A stretch of 64,000 nucleotides of DNA, taken from positions 110,252 to 174,251 of the forward strand of contig NZ_JADHDY010000009.1 of the NCBI RefSeq assembly GCF_016820535.1, in the 5' to 3' direction. The position numbers and the translations under genes are program-made. This DNA comes from Sporosarcina beigongshangi (GTDB taxonomy: Bacteria > Actinomycetota > Actinomycetes > Actinomycetales > Micrococcaceae). Within the stretch, counting starts at the first letter, position 1; each line of letters begins with the position of its first letter. This document shows positions 9,085-17,556 of this stretch, one piece after another. The notes below the pieces were generated by a model. That model saw only the letters and a list, made by a program, of their open reading frames with translations. It was not told where the DNA came from and made no database searches.

Positions 9085-9336
9085 CATGACCTCCTTGGCA
9101 TTGTTGCGCATATCACACTACGCCGGAGTGCGCCACTGCAACAGGGAATTGATTGAGGAATTTCCAGGGACTTTTGTGCGGCTCGAGACCGTAGGGGGCG
9201 GTGCTCTTTGCCGCCGTCGGCCGGGCCCTGGGCCGAGGCGCAAGAAAAGGCATGCCAAAGCGTGATAGCCTCTTCAACGCTGATGCAGCGGCTGCCGATT
9301 CACCTCCGAAGGGGAATCGCGGCCCAGCGGTCACCT

Positions 9337-9419
9337 GCGCGGGTGGCGGAATGGCAGACGCGCTAGCTTGAGGTGCTAGTCCTGGAAACGGGGTGGGGGT
9401 TCAAGTCCCCTTCCGCGCA
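9337..9419 (+). tRNA. tRNA-Leu (anticodon GAG)
   Basis: A class II tRNA with a long variable arm. The acceptor arms GCGCGGG and TCCGCGC pair over 7 bp. The anticodon stem CTAGC/GCTAG encloses a loop with anticodon GAG. The T-arm GGGGG-TTCAAGT-CCCCT is standard. The discriminator is A at 9419, and CCA is not encoded. It reads CUC and CUU leucine codons. A terminator follows 8 bases downstream, so it is a single-gene transcript. Confidence 0.97.
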
Positions 9420-9426
9420 CACAACG

Positions 9427-9463
9427 GCTCCCCGGGAACTTCGGTTCCTGGGGAGCTTTTCTC
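9427..9463 (+). terminator. Intrinsic terminator of tRNA-Leu
   Basis: The stem GCTCCCC/GGGGAGC extends through GGGAAC/GTTCC around a TTCG tetraloop and is followed by TTTT at 9457-9460. This is a textbook rho-independent terminator directly after the tRNA. Confidence 0.95.
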
Positions 9464-9592
9464 TTAAGTGCCCTGCGCTCCCTGGATCCCCGGCGGGCCG
9501 CCGTCCCGGGTGCAGGCGCCGCGGCGCTGCCGGTTCCCGCCCAAGGAGGGTTCGCCGTCGTGCCTCCCGGTGAAGCCAAGGTGGCCGATGAG

Positions 9593-10426
9593 TCAGGCAA
9601 TGCCGAACTGTTTGCGGGTCATTGCATCAAACATGCGGTCGGGCAGGCGGCTCAGGGCGACCGCCGTCGAGGATCCGCGTCCGACCCGGTAGCGGGTGCG
9701 CGGCCCGTCCTCGGTGGCGGCCCTGGCAATCACGCGGGCGACCGTGTCGGCGTCGCTCGTGATGGGCTTGTCTGCCGCGGCGCGGTGGTAGCCGGCCACG
9801 GCCGCAGCCATGTCCGCGTAGGGCCCGCCGCCGGAGGAGGCTTCCAACGACCGCATCGCTTCCTCGTGCCAGGGAGTGCGGACCGGGCCCGGCTGCACCA
9901 CGGCAACGTCGATGCCGAACGGGCGCAGCTCGGCCCGCATGCTGTCGGAGAGCGCCTCGAGGGCGAACTTGGAGGCGTGGTACCAGCCGCCAAGCGGCGA
10001 GCTGAATTCGCCGGCCAGGCTGGAGACGTTGACGATCCTGCCGCCTCCGGCCTCGCGCATGGGGCCGATGACACGCCCGGTCAGGGCGGCCAGGCCGAAC
10101 ACGTTGACGTCGAACTGGCGGCGGGCCTGTTCCATCGGCGTTTCCTCGATGGAGCCGAATTCGCCGTAGCCCGCGTTGTTGATGAGGATTCCGACGGGCC
10201 CCAGCTCCGCCTCCACCGCGGAAACCGCGGCATCGATGGTGGATTCTTCGCTCAGGTCCAGCTGCACGGGGAAGGCACCGGGAAGCTCTGCGACGAGCCC
10301 GCTGCGCCGGGCGGCGCCTGCCACCCGGAAGCCGCGCTCCACGAGCAACTGTGCCGTGCGGGCGCCGATGCCGGAGGAGGCTCCTGTGACGAGGACTGTT
10401 TTCTCATTACTGTTTATGTTATTCAC
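9593..10426 (-). CDS. Classical short-chain dehydrogenase/reductase
   Basis: An NAD(P)-dependent SDR of about 277 residues. It has the Rossmann motif TGASSGIG near the N-terminus, NNAG, the catalytic Ser in VNVSSLAG and YHASK with catalytic Tyr and Lys, followed by PGPVRTP. The substrate is unknown. The frame is open to an ATG at 10453, but that start would place the operator and the divergent regulator's ATG inside the gene. The GTG at 10426, inside the palindrome, is the more likely start and would give a leaderless or very short-leader mRNA. It is divergent from and probably controlled by the adjacent TetR. Confidence 0.9.
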   Translation of the reverse strand: MNNINSNEKTVLVTGASSGIGARTAQLLVERGFRVAGAARRSGLVAELPGAFPVQLDLSEESTIDAAVSAVEAELGPVGILINNAGYGEFGSIEETPMEQARRQFDVNVFGLAALTGRVIGPMREAGGGRIVNVSSLAGEFSSPLGGWYHASKFALEALSDSMRAELRPFGIDVAVVQPGPVRTPWHEEAMRSLEASSGGGPYADMAAAVAGYHRAAADKPITSDADTVARVIARAATEDGPRTRYRVGRGSSTAVALSRLPDRMFDAMTRKQFGIA

Positions 10427-10447
10427 AGTTAAATACTGTACTGTGAA
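10422..10447. promoter_or_regulatory. Palindromic operator between SDR and TetR genes
   Basis: TTCACAGT (10422-10429) and ACTGTGAA (10440-10447) form a perfect 8-bp inverted repeat with a 10-base spacer. Further ACTGT/ACAGT half sites flank it. It lies at the start of both divergent genes, the usual place for a TetR operator. Confidence 0.7.
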
Positions 10448-10451
10448 CGTC

Positions 10452-11177
10452 ATGAACAGTCAACGGATTGAAAACAAAACTTTGCGGCTGTTGTGGGGGC
10501 TGGCGGTGCCGGGTGCGCGCGGGCCCCAGCCCCGGTTCACCGTGGAAGAGGTCACCGCTGCCGCCTGCGTATTGGCCGACGACGAAGGGCTGGCCCCGCT
10601 CACGCTCGCCAAGGTGGCAGGGGCCCTGGGGCTGACCACCACCGCCCTGTACCGGTATGTGGAGTCCAAGGAAGCCCTCGTGGAATTGATGACGGACCAG
10701 GCCGTGGGCACCCCGCCGGACTTCGACGGCGGAACTCTCCCGGATCGCGCCGGTCACCCCGCGGACCGTGACCGCGGAAACCCTGCGTCCGGGACGGGCT
10801 GGGAACAAGATGCGCAGGCCTGGACGCGCGCCTTGTGGCAGCGCTACCTGGACCACCGCTGGCTGGCCGTGGTCCAGGTCGGCGGGATGCCCGCCCATCC
10901 CAACCGGCTGGCGTGGATGAACTCGCTGCTGCTGGTTCTGGACCGGGGAAACGTCACCGACCCCCTGCACATCGCGCTGCTCCTCGATTCGCTGGCCCGC
11001 GCCTTCGCGGCCCTCAGCCCGCAGCCCGGGGCGCCAGTCCAGGAAACACCCGACTGGCTGCCCGGCGCCATCGCCGCCCGCTTCCCCCGTGTGGCTGCAG
11101 AGCTGGGACGAGACTGGACCGACGTCGAGCATGAGCTGAGCAAGGCCGTGGCGACCGTCCTGGGTGCGGCCCGGTAG
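10452..11177 (+). CDS. TetR-family transcriptional regulator
   Basis: 241 residues. The N-terminal helix-turn-helix region (residues 20-70) includes FTVEEVTAAACVLADDEG, LTLAKVAGALGLTTTALYRYV and the usual SKEALVELM helix. The C-terminal ligand domain resembles TetR_C tetracycline-repressor-like domains (RYLDHRWLAVV, PHPNRLAWMNSL-like). A hydrophilic insertion of about 35 residues (near 90-125, rich in Asp, Gly and Pro) follows the HTH and is unusual. The ATG at 10452 lies just downstream of the shared operator. It likely represses itself and the divergent SDR; the ligand is unknown. Confidence 0.88.
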   Translation: MNSQRIENKTLRLLWGLAVPGARGPQPRFTVEEVTAAACVLADDEGLAPLTLAKVAGALGLTTTALYRYVESKEALVELMTDQAVGTPPDFDGGTLPDRAGHPADRDRGNPASGTGWEQDAQAWTRALWQRYLDHRWLAVVQVGGMPAHPNRLAWMNSLLLVLDRGNVTDPLHIALLLDSLARAFAALSPQPGAPVQETPDWLPGAIAARFPRVAAELGRDWTDVEHELSKAVATVLGAAR

Positions 11178-11478
11178 TTGGCGCGCCGTGGTGCCACACC
11201 CCTCGCCCAGGGCGGAAACGTGACGAACGAGACGCGGGATGCGGCCCTTGTCCCGGGACTGCCTGGGCCTGCCCCGGCTCGGCGGCGGAATGCTCATGAC
11301 CACAAGCCGCAGCCTCCAAGCCCTTCCGGTGCACCGACACCATGATCGGCTTCATGGACCCCGACCGGTGCCACTACGGGGCACACGTCGGCAGGCGCCT
11401 TTCCGTGCAGCCATCAGGCGGGACTGGCTCCGGCCGGCCTGCCGCACATCGATACTGCAGTACATGCGATCAGTCCGA

Positions 11479-11665
11479 TTGAAACCGCAGCACATGCGAT
11501 GAAATCGCCAAATTCATCGCATGTGCTGCAGTTTCAACCTCGGGTGGCGTGTGGAAATCGCATGTGCTGCAGTTTCAACCTTGGGTGGTGTGTGTTCAAC
11601 CTCGGGTGGTGTGTGGAAATCGCATGTGCTGCAGTTTCAACCTTGGGTTGGCGGGACCGCACGGC
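11479..11665. repeat. Palindromic intergenic repeat cluster, family A (11.5 kb copy)
   Basis: Two 25-base arms (11479-11503 and 11513-11537) form an inverted repeat with one mismatch. Two further direct copies of the right arm, reading ATCGCATGTGCTGCAG then TTTCAACC, start at 11557 and 11619. Copies are separated by 41 and 62 bases; the longer gap contains a duplicated 21-base segment. The same element occurs at 51.9-52.1 kb. The remainder of the 11178-11802 gap has no supported gene. Open frames crossing it merely read through the repeats. Confidence 0.85.
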
Positions 11666-11802
11666 CGGACAGGGTGCTCCACTGCCTTATCGGCTGCTTG
11701 TCCGCGCACAGAACAACGGCAGCAGGGGCCTCCGCGCTGGAAGGCGGCTGCCGCCGTCGGGCTTCACGAAGGAAGCGAAACCGGCGGCAGGCGTAGGCCG
11801 GC

Positions 11803-12195
11803 CTAGGCCTTGGCTCCCCGGGAATCGAGCTTCTTCTTGATGAAGATGGCGCCGAGGATCCAGCCTCCCAGGGCCGTGACAATCCAGACAACCAAGGGTG
11901 CCAGGACCCAGGCGGTGACGCCGTCGATCTGCAGGCCTGCCGAAAACAGCGTGGCCAGAAACAGGGCGATGAGCGTGGAGACCAGGCCGATGCCGCCCAG
12001 GATGGGGGAGGCGTACTGCCGGGCGACGTTGAAGATGAAGGGGCTGAGAATCGCCTGCGCCACCGTGAAAATGACGATTGCGACGAGAAAACCGCCAATA
12101 TGCAGTGTCACCCCGGGAATGATCCACCCAGCCAGCAACAGGCCCAGGGCGGCGGTGACGAGGTTGATGGCGATGCGGATGAGAAATCTGATCAT
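11803..12195 (-). CDS. Four-TM phage-holin-superfamily-IV-like membrane protein (YvlD-like)
   Basis: 130 residues with four hydrophobic segments (about 5-25, 30-52, 62-88, 95-118) and a C-terminal basic tail KKKLDSRG. It matches the small DUF (Phage_holin_4_2) membrane family found widely in non-phage bacterial chromosomes. Despite the name, no phage genes are nearby and a lysis role is unlikely. Function is unknown. It appears to be transcribed alone. Confidence 0.8.
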   Translation of the reverse strand: MIRFLIRIAINLVTAALGLLLAGWIIPGVTLHIGGFLVAIVIFTVAQAILSPFIFNVARQYASPILGGIGLVSTLIALFLATLFSAGLQIDGVTAWVLAPLVVWIVTALGGWILGAIFIKKKLDSRGAKA

Positions 12196-12611
12196 TGTTT
12201 ATCCCTTGGAATGGAGTGGCTCGGCCCCAGCGGCCCTGTGAAGAAAAGCAGACACCAGAAGCCCACCCCGGTCAAGTGCCGACGGCCGGTTGCAGGTGCT
12301 GTCACGTGCCGGCGACGCCTGCAGCGAATTGCCTTCGGTGATCTTGCGGGCGTGGATGGCCATTTGAGGAGAGGCCATCCCAGACCCCGGGCGGCCACAG
12401 CCGCTCAATTCCTGGTCGATGCCTGACGCAACCAAACGAGTGAACGGGGCGCCGCTGACGAATCCGCCGCCAAACTTGCCCTCAGGGCCGGCAGCTGCAC
12501 CACTCCGCCGGCGAATCCGTGAGGGATGTCAATGGCCGTTTCCTGACAATTCCACCGCAAAGTTCGACGGCGGACGGCTGCCACGCGCGGCGGCTCACCA
12601 ACCGCGGCGGC
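12196..12611. other. Intergenic region upstream of the holin-like gene
   Basis: About 415 bases between the start of the holin-like gene and the 3' end of the LacI gene, so it should hold the holin-like promoter and the LacI terminator. I see no supported gene, T-tract terminator or strong repeat. A short minus-strand frame at about 12199-12435 has no recognisable product. Confidence 0.4.
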
Positions 12612-13604
12612 TCAGGTCCAGCGCACAGGCACCGGCAGGCGTTCTTGTCTTGCCCCGCCGGTGCCATGGCCGCCTTCGCGGCCGTGGCCGTGTGCGGCGG
12701 CATGCGCTGCGCCGATCTGCGCCACCAGTTCGTCCATCGCCATGCTGCCCAGCAGTTCGCCGTCCACGTCGATGGAAGGCGAACTGCGCACGCCGAGGGC
12801 AGAGATCAGCACCTCGTCTGCGCTCACCACGAGATCCTCAGGGACGCGGACACCGCGGGCCTGGAGACCGAATATGAGGCCCAGGGAGATTGCCGACGAG
12901 TAGGAGATGACGGCGGTGGCACCTGATTCGACAACAGCATTGACCACACCGAACCCGGCTGCAAACGTCGGGTCGAAGGTTCCGAACTCGCTGAGTTTGG
13001 CACGGCCGGCCAAGGCATCCCGCACCGCGCGCGTGCGCTGCTCGTTTTGCCACGAGTTGTCGGGCCCGCCAATGAAGGCGATGTTCGTGTGCCCCTGCTC
13101 GGCAAGGCTCTCGGCCAGGGCGCGGAAGGCGCTCTCAGTGTCGGCTACCACGGAAGGAACTGTTTCAATCTCCCTGTCGATCAGAACACTTGGCCTCAGT
13201 GAACAGATCTCGAGGACGGCCGTGTCATCGCCCTTCGGTGCTGCGATCAGAAAGCCGTCGACCTGCTTGGAAAGCCTCCGCAGCGCCTCCGCATCGGCCT
13301 CGGAGGCGACGCCGTTCACCACGATCGTCAGGTGCAGCTCGGATTCGTTCGCCCGGATCTGGGCGCCCCGCACGATGGGGGTGAAAAAGCTGTTTTCGAG
13401 CGTGGGGACGACAATGGCCACGAGCCCCGAACGGCCCGACGCCAGCGCGGTTGCGGCCCGGTTGGGAAAGAAGGCGAGCGTTTCGGCGGCCAGGCGAACC
13501 CGATCCGCAGTTGACGGGGCCACAAGCTCAGGCTTGCCGAGCGCACGCGATGCCGTTGACTTCGAGACGCCGGCCAGTTTCGCGACATCATCCAGTGTTG
13601 CCAA
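12612..13604 (-). CDS. LacI-family regulator of the divergent ABC/deaminase operon
   Basis: 330 residues. The LacI HTH is at the N-terminus (TLDDVAKLAGVSKSTASRAL, residues 3-22), followed by a periplasmic-binding-like effector domain. The open frame extends further upstream, but the extension is low quality (Cys/Gly-rich). The start is the TTG at 13604, with GGGGAG 4-6 bases upstream placing it just before the HTH. The C-terminus contains an odd His/Gly-rich insertion (HAAAHGHGREGGHG) before the usual final strand, possibly metal-responsive. It is divergent from the importer and likely binds the 12-bp repeated ACCGGT sites there. Confidence 0.88.
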   Translation of the reverse strand: MATLDDVAKLAGVSKSTASRALGKPELVAPSTADRVRLAAETLAFFPNRAATALASGRSGLVAIVVPTLENSFFTPIVRGAQIRANESELHLTIVVNGVASEADAEALRRLSKQVDGFLIAAPKGDDTAVLEICSLRPSVLIDREIETVPSVVADTESAFRALAESLAEQGHTNIAFIGGPDNSWQNEQRTRAVRDALAGRAKLSEFGTFDPTFAAGFGVVNAVVESGATAVISYSSAISLGLIFGLQARGVRVPEDLVVSADEVLISALGVRSSPSIDVDGELLGSMAMDELVAQIGAAHAAAHGHGREGGHGTGGARQERLPVPVRWT

Positions 13605-13669
13605 TGCTCTCCCCAATCCATTCCGCCCATTCCTCGGGCCCGCCGTGCGTTCATCTGCCGGAACCGCCC

Positions 13670-13738
13670 TTGCGATTCTGACACAACCTACTCTATGCTT
13701 CATGCAACCGGTACCACAACCGGTTCCACAACCGATTG
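13670..13738 (+). promoter_or_regulatory. Promoter with tandem LacI-type operator repeats
   Basis: A -35-like TTGCGA (13670-13675) and -10-like TATGCT (13694-13699) are spaced 18 bp. Immediately downstream are three 12-bp direct repeats (AACCGGTACCAC, AACCGGTTCCAC, AACCGATTGCCA) starting at 13706, 13718 and 13730. The middle one contains the perfect palindrome AACCGGTT with the central CG typical of LacI operators. The position just after the -10 suits repression of the ABC operon. Confidence 0.65.
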
Positions 13739-13763
13739 CCATTCATCCATCCACGAGGATCCC

Positions 13764-14594
13764 ATGTCAGCCATGTCGCGAAAACCCTTGTTCCTGCTGT
13801 TGCCGGGACTGATCTTCATCCTGGCGGGGTTCGCGATTCCCTCCGGAATCATGCTGTTCGCCCCGCCCGGGGTGAGCACTGGCGGCATCTTTGCCCGCCT
13901 CGGAGAGATGCTCACGGACCCCTTCGACCAGGCCATCATCCTGCGCACCCTTGGCATTGGGCTCGTTGTCATGGCCATCTGTCTCGTCCTCGGGTTTCCG
14001 ATCGCCTACCTGCTGGCGCGTTCCACCTCCCGGTACGCCGGCGTGTGGCTTGCGTTGGCCATCTTTCCGTTGCTGCTCAGCAACGTGGTGCGCACCTTCG
14101 GCTGGATCGTGATCCTGGGCAGCAAGGGAGCCCTCGGCCAGCTCATCGTTTTTCTCGGTTTCACCGACGAGGCCCCGCAACTGCTCTACACCGAACTTGC
14201 CATCGTGCTTGGCCTGACCCAGCTGTTCCTGCCGCTGGCAATCATTTCCTGCTACTCCGCCGTGGCCCAGGTCGACGCCGGCCTCGACGATGCGGCCCGC
14301 GGCCTCGGCGCAAGCAAGACCCGCACGCTGTGGACGGTGGTGATCCCGCTTTCGGCCCCCGGAATCGTGGTGTCGGCCACGCTGGTCTTCGCCGGCTCAG
14401 CCACCGCCTACACCACCCCGTACCTGCTCGGCGGATCCAGCAACCGCATGCTCTCCACCCAATTGTTCTCATATTCGGCCGTCACGGTCGACTGGGCCTC
14501 AGCCTCAGCCACGGCCCTGATCATGACGGTCCTCGTTTTCCTGGTCTCCGGCGTTTCCTCCCTGACCACTCGCAGAAAGGGGATGGTTTCATGA
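13764..14594 (+). CDS. ABC transporter permease, PotB-like
   Basis: 276 residues with six predicted membrane segments. The EAA loop (DDAARGLGASKTRTLWTVVIP) contacts the ATPase. It resembles polyamine/thiamine/2-aminoethylphosphonate-type permeases (PotB/ThiP half). The ATG at 13764 has GAGG 6 bases upstream; the open frame before it is not coding. The stop overlaps the second permease as ATGA. It is the first gene of permease-permease-ATPase-binding protein-deaminase. Confidence 0.88.
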   Translation: MSAMSRKPLFLLLPGLIFILAGFAIPSGIMLFAPPGVSTGGIFARLGEMLTDPFDQAIILRTLGIGLVVMAICLVLGFPIAYLLARSTSRYAGVWLALAIFPLLLSNVVRTFGWIVILGSKGALGQLIVFLGFTDEAPQLLYTELAIVLGLTQLFLPLAIISCYSAVAQVDAGLDDAARGLGASKTRTLWTVVIPLSAPGIVVSATLVFAGSATAYTTPYLLGGSSNRMLSTQLFSYSAVTVDWASASATALIMTVLVFLVSGVSSLTTRRKGMVS

Positions 14595-15385
14595 AGGGCC
14601 GCCCACTCATCGGCACCTTCGCGGTGCTGGGCTACATCATCATGATCGTGCCCATTCTCTTCGTCGTGGCAATCGCCTTTACCGACAGCCAGACGTTGAG
14701 CTTCCCACTCAGGGGCTTCACGCTGCGCTGGTTCGGCGAGGCAGCCTCGTACACTCCGTTCACCTCGGCACTGCTCAGCAGCCTGGGCCTGGCTGTGCTC
14801 TCCACAGCGCTGGCGCTGGCGATCGGAATCCCGGTCACGCTCGCCATCCAGCGCGGAAAGATCCCGGGCAAGTCCCTGGTCGAGGGCCTGTTTCTCTCGC
14901 CGCTGGTAGTGCCGGAACTTGTCGTGGGCCTGGCCCTCTACCAGCAGGTCATGGTGGGCCTGAACCAAACTGCGCTCGTGGCCCTGGTCATCGGCCATAC
15001 CGTGATCCTGCTGCCGTATGCGGTGCGGGTGACCGGGGCCTCGCTCGCCCTTGCCGATCCCTTTGTTGAGGAAGCCGCACGCGGCCTGGGTGCATCACCG
15101 TTCAAGACCTTCTTGACCGTGACACTTCCGCTGCTGCGGCCAGGCATCTTCTCGGCAGCCCTTCTGAGCTTCATCACCTCGTTCAACAATGTGCCGATGT
15201 CGCTGCTTCTGCAGAGCCGAAACTTCCACACGCTCCCGATCACCATGCTCGATTACATCCAACAGTCCTATGACCCGATGATCGCTGCCATGTCGACACT
15301 CCTACTCGCCGGAACCGTTGTCATCGCCATCGTGGCAGAACGCACGGTTGGCTTCGCCAAGATCTTTGGAGGCATCAACAAATGA
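14591..15385 (+). CDS. ABC transporter permease, PotC-like
   Basis: 264 residues with about six membrane helices and the EAA motif EEAARGLGASPFKTFLTVTLP. It pairs with the preceding permease to form the heteromeric channel. It starts inside the ATGA overlap with the first permease and ends in an ATGA overlap with the ATPase, so stoichiometric coupled translation is expected. Confidence 0.88.
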   Translation: MKGRPLIGTFAVLGYIIMIVPILFVVAIAFTDSQTLSFPLRGFTLRWFGEAASYTPFTSALLSSLGLAVLSTALALAIGIPVTLAIQRGKIPGKSLVEGLFLSPLVVPELVVGLALYQQVMVGLNQTALVALVIGHTVILLPYAVRVTGASLALADPFVEEAARGLGASPFKTFLTVTLPLLRPGIFSAALLSFITSFNNVPMSLLLQSRNFHTLPITMLDYIQQSYDPMIAAMSTLLLAGTVVIAIVAERTVGFAKIFGGINK

Positions 15386-16404
15386 CCATTGCAGCAGAAT
15401 TCATCGGCGTCAGCCAATCATTCGGCGACTTTCTCGCCGTCGACAATCTGGACCTGAAGATCGAAGAAGGCAAGCTCACCACCCTTCTCGGACCCAGTGG
15501 ATGCGGCAAGACCACCACATTGCGCATGCTCGCCGGCTACGGCACCCCCACGAAGGGGCGCATCACCATCGGCGGCAAGGACGCGACCAGGCTGCCGCCG
15601 GAAAAGCGCAACCTGGGCATGGTGTTCCAGTCCTATGCCCTATTCCCGCACATGACCGTGGCTGAAAACGTGGCATACGGGTTGAAAATCCGCAAGGTGT
15701 CCGAACCGGAACGTTCACGGCGTGTCATGGAGAGCCTTGACCTCGTGGGCCTCGCGCACCTGGCCAAGCGCCGGCCCAAGGCACTCTCGGGCGGGCAGCA
15801 GCAGCGCGTCGCACTCGCGCGCGCCATCGCCATCCGCCCGGCCCTCCTGCTGCTCGACGAGCCGCTGTCCAACCTGGATGCGCGGCTGCGTGTGCAGATG
15901 CGCAGTGAAATCCGCCGCATCCAGGCGGAGACCAGCCTTTCGGTGGTCCTGGTCACGCACGACCAGGACGAAGCACTCGAGATGTCGGACACGATGGTGC
16001 TGATGCGTGAGGGCACGATCATGCAGCAAGGCGCGCCCGAGCAGGTGTTCCCGGCACCGGCCAACCGTTTCGTGGCTGAGTTCCTTGGCTACGAGAACTT
16101 CATCGACGACCCCCGGCGGGGACTTCTCACGGTGCGGCCCGAGCACTTGCGGGTTGCCGCCAGTGAGACCGAGCCGGCGGTTGCATCCGCCGGCCTGCGG
16201 CTGCCCGCCACCATCACCAGTTCGGCCTACCGCGGCGTTGACCTTGTCATCACCACGGCCGTTCTGAATGCGGCGGGTGAAGAAATCCCGCTCGTTTCGA
16301 CGGTGCGCCGCGACTCACTGGCTGCCGACTTCATGGGGCACAACCGCGGCGACAAGGTCACTGTTTACACGCGCGACGTCGATCTCGTCGCGCTTCCCGG
16401 CTGA
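15382..16404 (+). CDS. ABC transporter ATPase, PotA-like
   Basis: 340 residues. Walker A GPSGCGKT is at 37-44, the Q-loop is in MVFQSYALFPH, the signature is LSGGQQQR, Walker B is LLLLDEPLSNLDA and the switch His is in VTHDQDEA. A C-terminal TOBE-type domain (VRPEHLRV) follows, as in PotA/MalK. It powers uptake by the two adjacent permeases. The start overlaps permease 2 by 4 bases. Confidence 0.93.
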   Translation: MTIAAEFIGVSQSFGDFLAVDNLDLKIEEGKLTTLLGPSGCGKTTTLRMLAGYGTPTKGRITIGGKDATRLPPEKRNLGMVFQSYALFPHMTVAENVAYGLKIRKVSEPERSRRVMESLDLVGLAHLAKRRPKALSGGQQQRVALARAIAIRPALLLLDEPLSNLDARLRVQMRSEIRRIQAETSLSVVLVTHDQDEALEMSDTMVLMREGTIMQQGAPEQVFPAPANRFVAEFLGYENFIDDPRRGLLTVRPEHLRVAASETEPAVASAGLRLPATITSSAYRGVDLVITTAVLNAAGEEIPLVSTVRRDSLAADFMGHNRGDKVTVYTRDVDLVALPG

Positions 16405-16480
16405 ATCGCACCTCCCTGCCACCTGCTGCCCACCCGGCAGTGCCCCGCCACGACCCACCCCGCAAGTTAGGAATAGCACA

Positions 16481-17545
16481 ATGTTCAATGCACGACTCGT
16501 CCGCACGGGCGCGATTCTTGCCGCATCCGCCATCGTCGCAACTCTCACCGGATGCTCGGCCGGCGCCCCTGACGACAGCAGCACAATCGTCGTCAGCACC
16601 TTCCCCTTCGGTGTTGAAGAGATGAAGAAGGCCATCATCGATCCGTTCGAGAAGGCCACGGGCATCAAGGTTGAGATCGACACGGGGAGCAACAGCGAGC
16701 GGCTCTCCAAGCTTGAACTCAATGGCAAGAACTCAGACATTGACGTGATGCTGATCTCGGACTTCTACGCAGCCCTCGGCCAGGAAAAGGGGGTGTTCCA
16801 GCAGCTCGACGCGTCGGCAGTCCCGAACCTCGCCGAGATCCCCGATTTCGCCAAGGACCCGCAGTTCATGGGGCCGGCCTACAGCTTCCAGTTGAACGGC
16901 ACCTTGTTCAACACCGACAAGGTCACGCCCGAAGAGGCCGCCGACTGGGCCTTCTACGGCGACTCGGCCAATGCCGGCCGCACGGCCCTGCCCGACATCT
17001 CCGTCACCGCCGGACAGCTCACTGTCTCCGGTGTCGCCGAGGCTTACGGCACCGGCGCCTACGACATTGACTCCGCGCTCAAGACGATGGCCGGATGGGC
17101 TCCCAACACGCTGCAGTTCTACACCTCCTCCACCGAGGTGACGAACCTGCTGCTCCAGGGTGAGATTGTCGCCGCACCAACCCTGAGCGGCTTTGCCACG
17201 AACCTGGTCGAGGCCGGCGAACCGATCGCCTGGACCGCACCCAGCAAGGGACGCTTCATGGCCACGAACCGGGCCATGGTTCCGGCCGGGGCTCCAAACC
17301 TGTCCGGTGCCGAGAAGTTCATCGACTACCTGCTCTCGGTTGAAGCCCAGACCGCATCGGCCGACGTCGTGGGCGACCTTGCTGTGAACCCGGGCGCCAC
17401 CGTTCCCAAGCAGCTCACCGACATCGTCGGCCCGGCGGCGACAGACCCCGTGGCGGCCGGCTACAAGACGCTGGACATGAAGACCATTGTCGCGAACCGC
17501 AGTGACTGGACCAACCGCTTCGCACGGGAGGTTTCCTCCCGCTAG
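16481..17545 (+). CDS. ABC transporter substrate-binding lipoprotein, PotD/SpuD-like fold
   Basis: 354 residues with a lipoprotein signal ending in LTGC (Cys25), so it is membrane-anchored outside the cell. The body is a class II periplasmic-binding fold (IVVSTFPFGVEEMKKAI, FEKATGIKVEI, NTDKVTPEE). It starts 76 bases after the ATPase at an ATG with AGGA upstream. The ligand is not evident. The family includes polyamine, thiamine and iron binders, and the adjacent deaminase suggests a purine-like amine, by inference. Confidence 0.88.
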   Translation: MFNARLVRTGAILAASAIVATLTGCSAGAPDDSSTIVVSTFPFGVEEMKKAIIDPFEKATGIKVEIDTGSNSERLSKLELNGKNSDIDVMLISDFYAALGQEKGVFQQLDASAVPNLAEIPDFAKDPQFMGPAYSFQLNGTLFNTDKVTPEEAADWAFYGDSANAGRTALPDISVTAGQLTVSGVAEAYGTGAYDIDSALKTMAGWAPNTLQFYTSSTEVTNLLLQGEIVAAPTLSGFATNLVEAGEPIAWTAPSKGRFMATNRAMVPAGAPNLSGAEKFIDYLLSVEAQTASADVVGDLAVNPGATVPKQLTDIVGPAATDPVAAGYKTLDMKTIVANRSDWTNRFAREVSSR

Positions 17546-17556
17546 GGAGACCTGCC

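Noticed and set aside
11499..11840. Open frames over the 11.5 kb repeats
   Set aside because: The predicted peptides are just translations of the repeat unit, with no ribosome site.
11803..12195. Phage holin suggesting a prophage
   Set aside because: The family is a common chromosomal membrane protein, and no phage structural, integrase or lysis genes are nearby.
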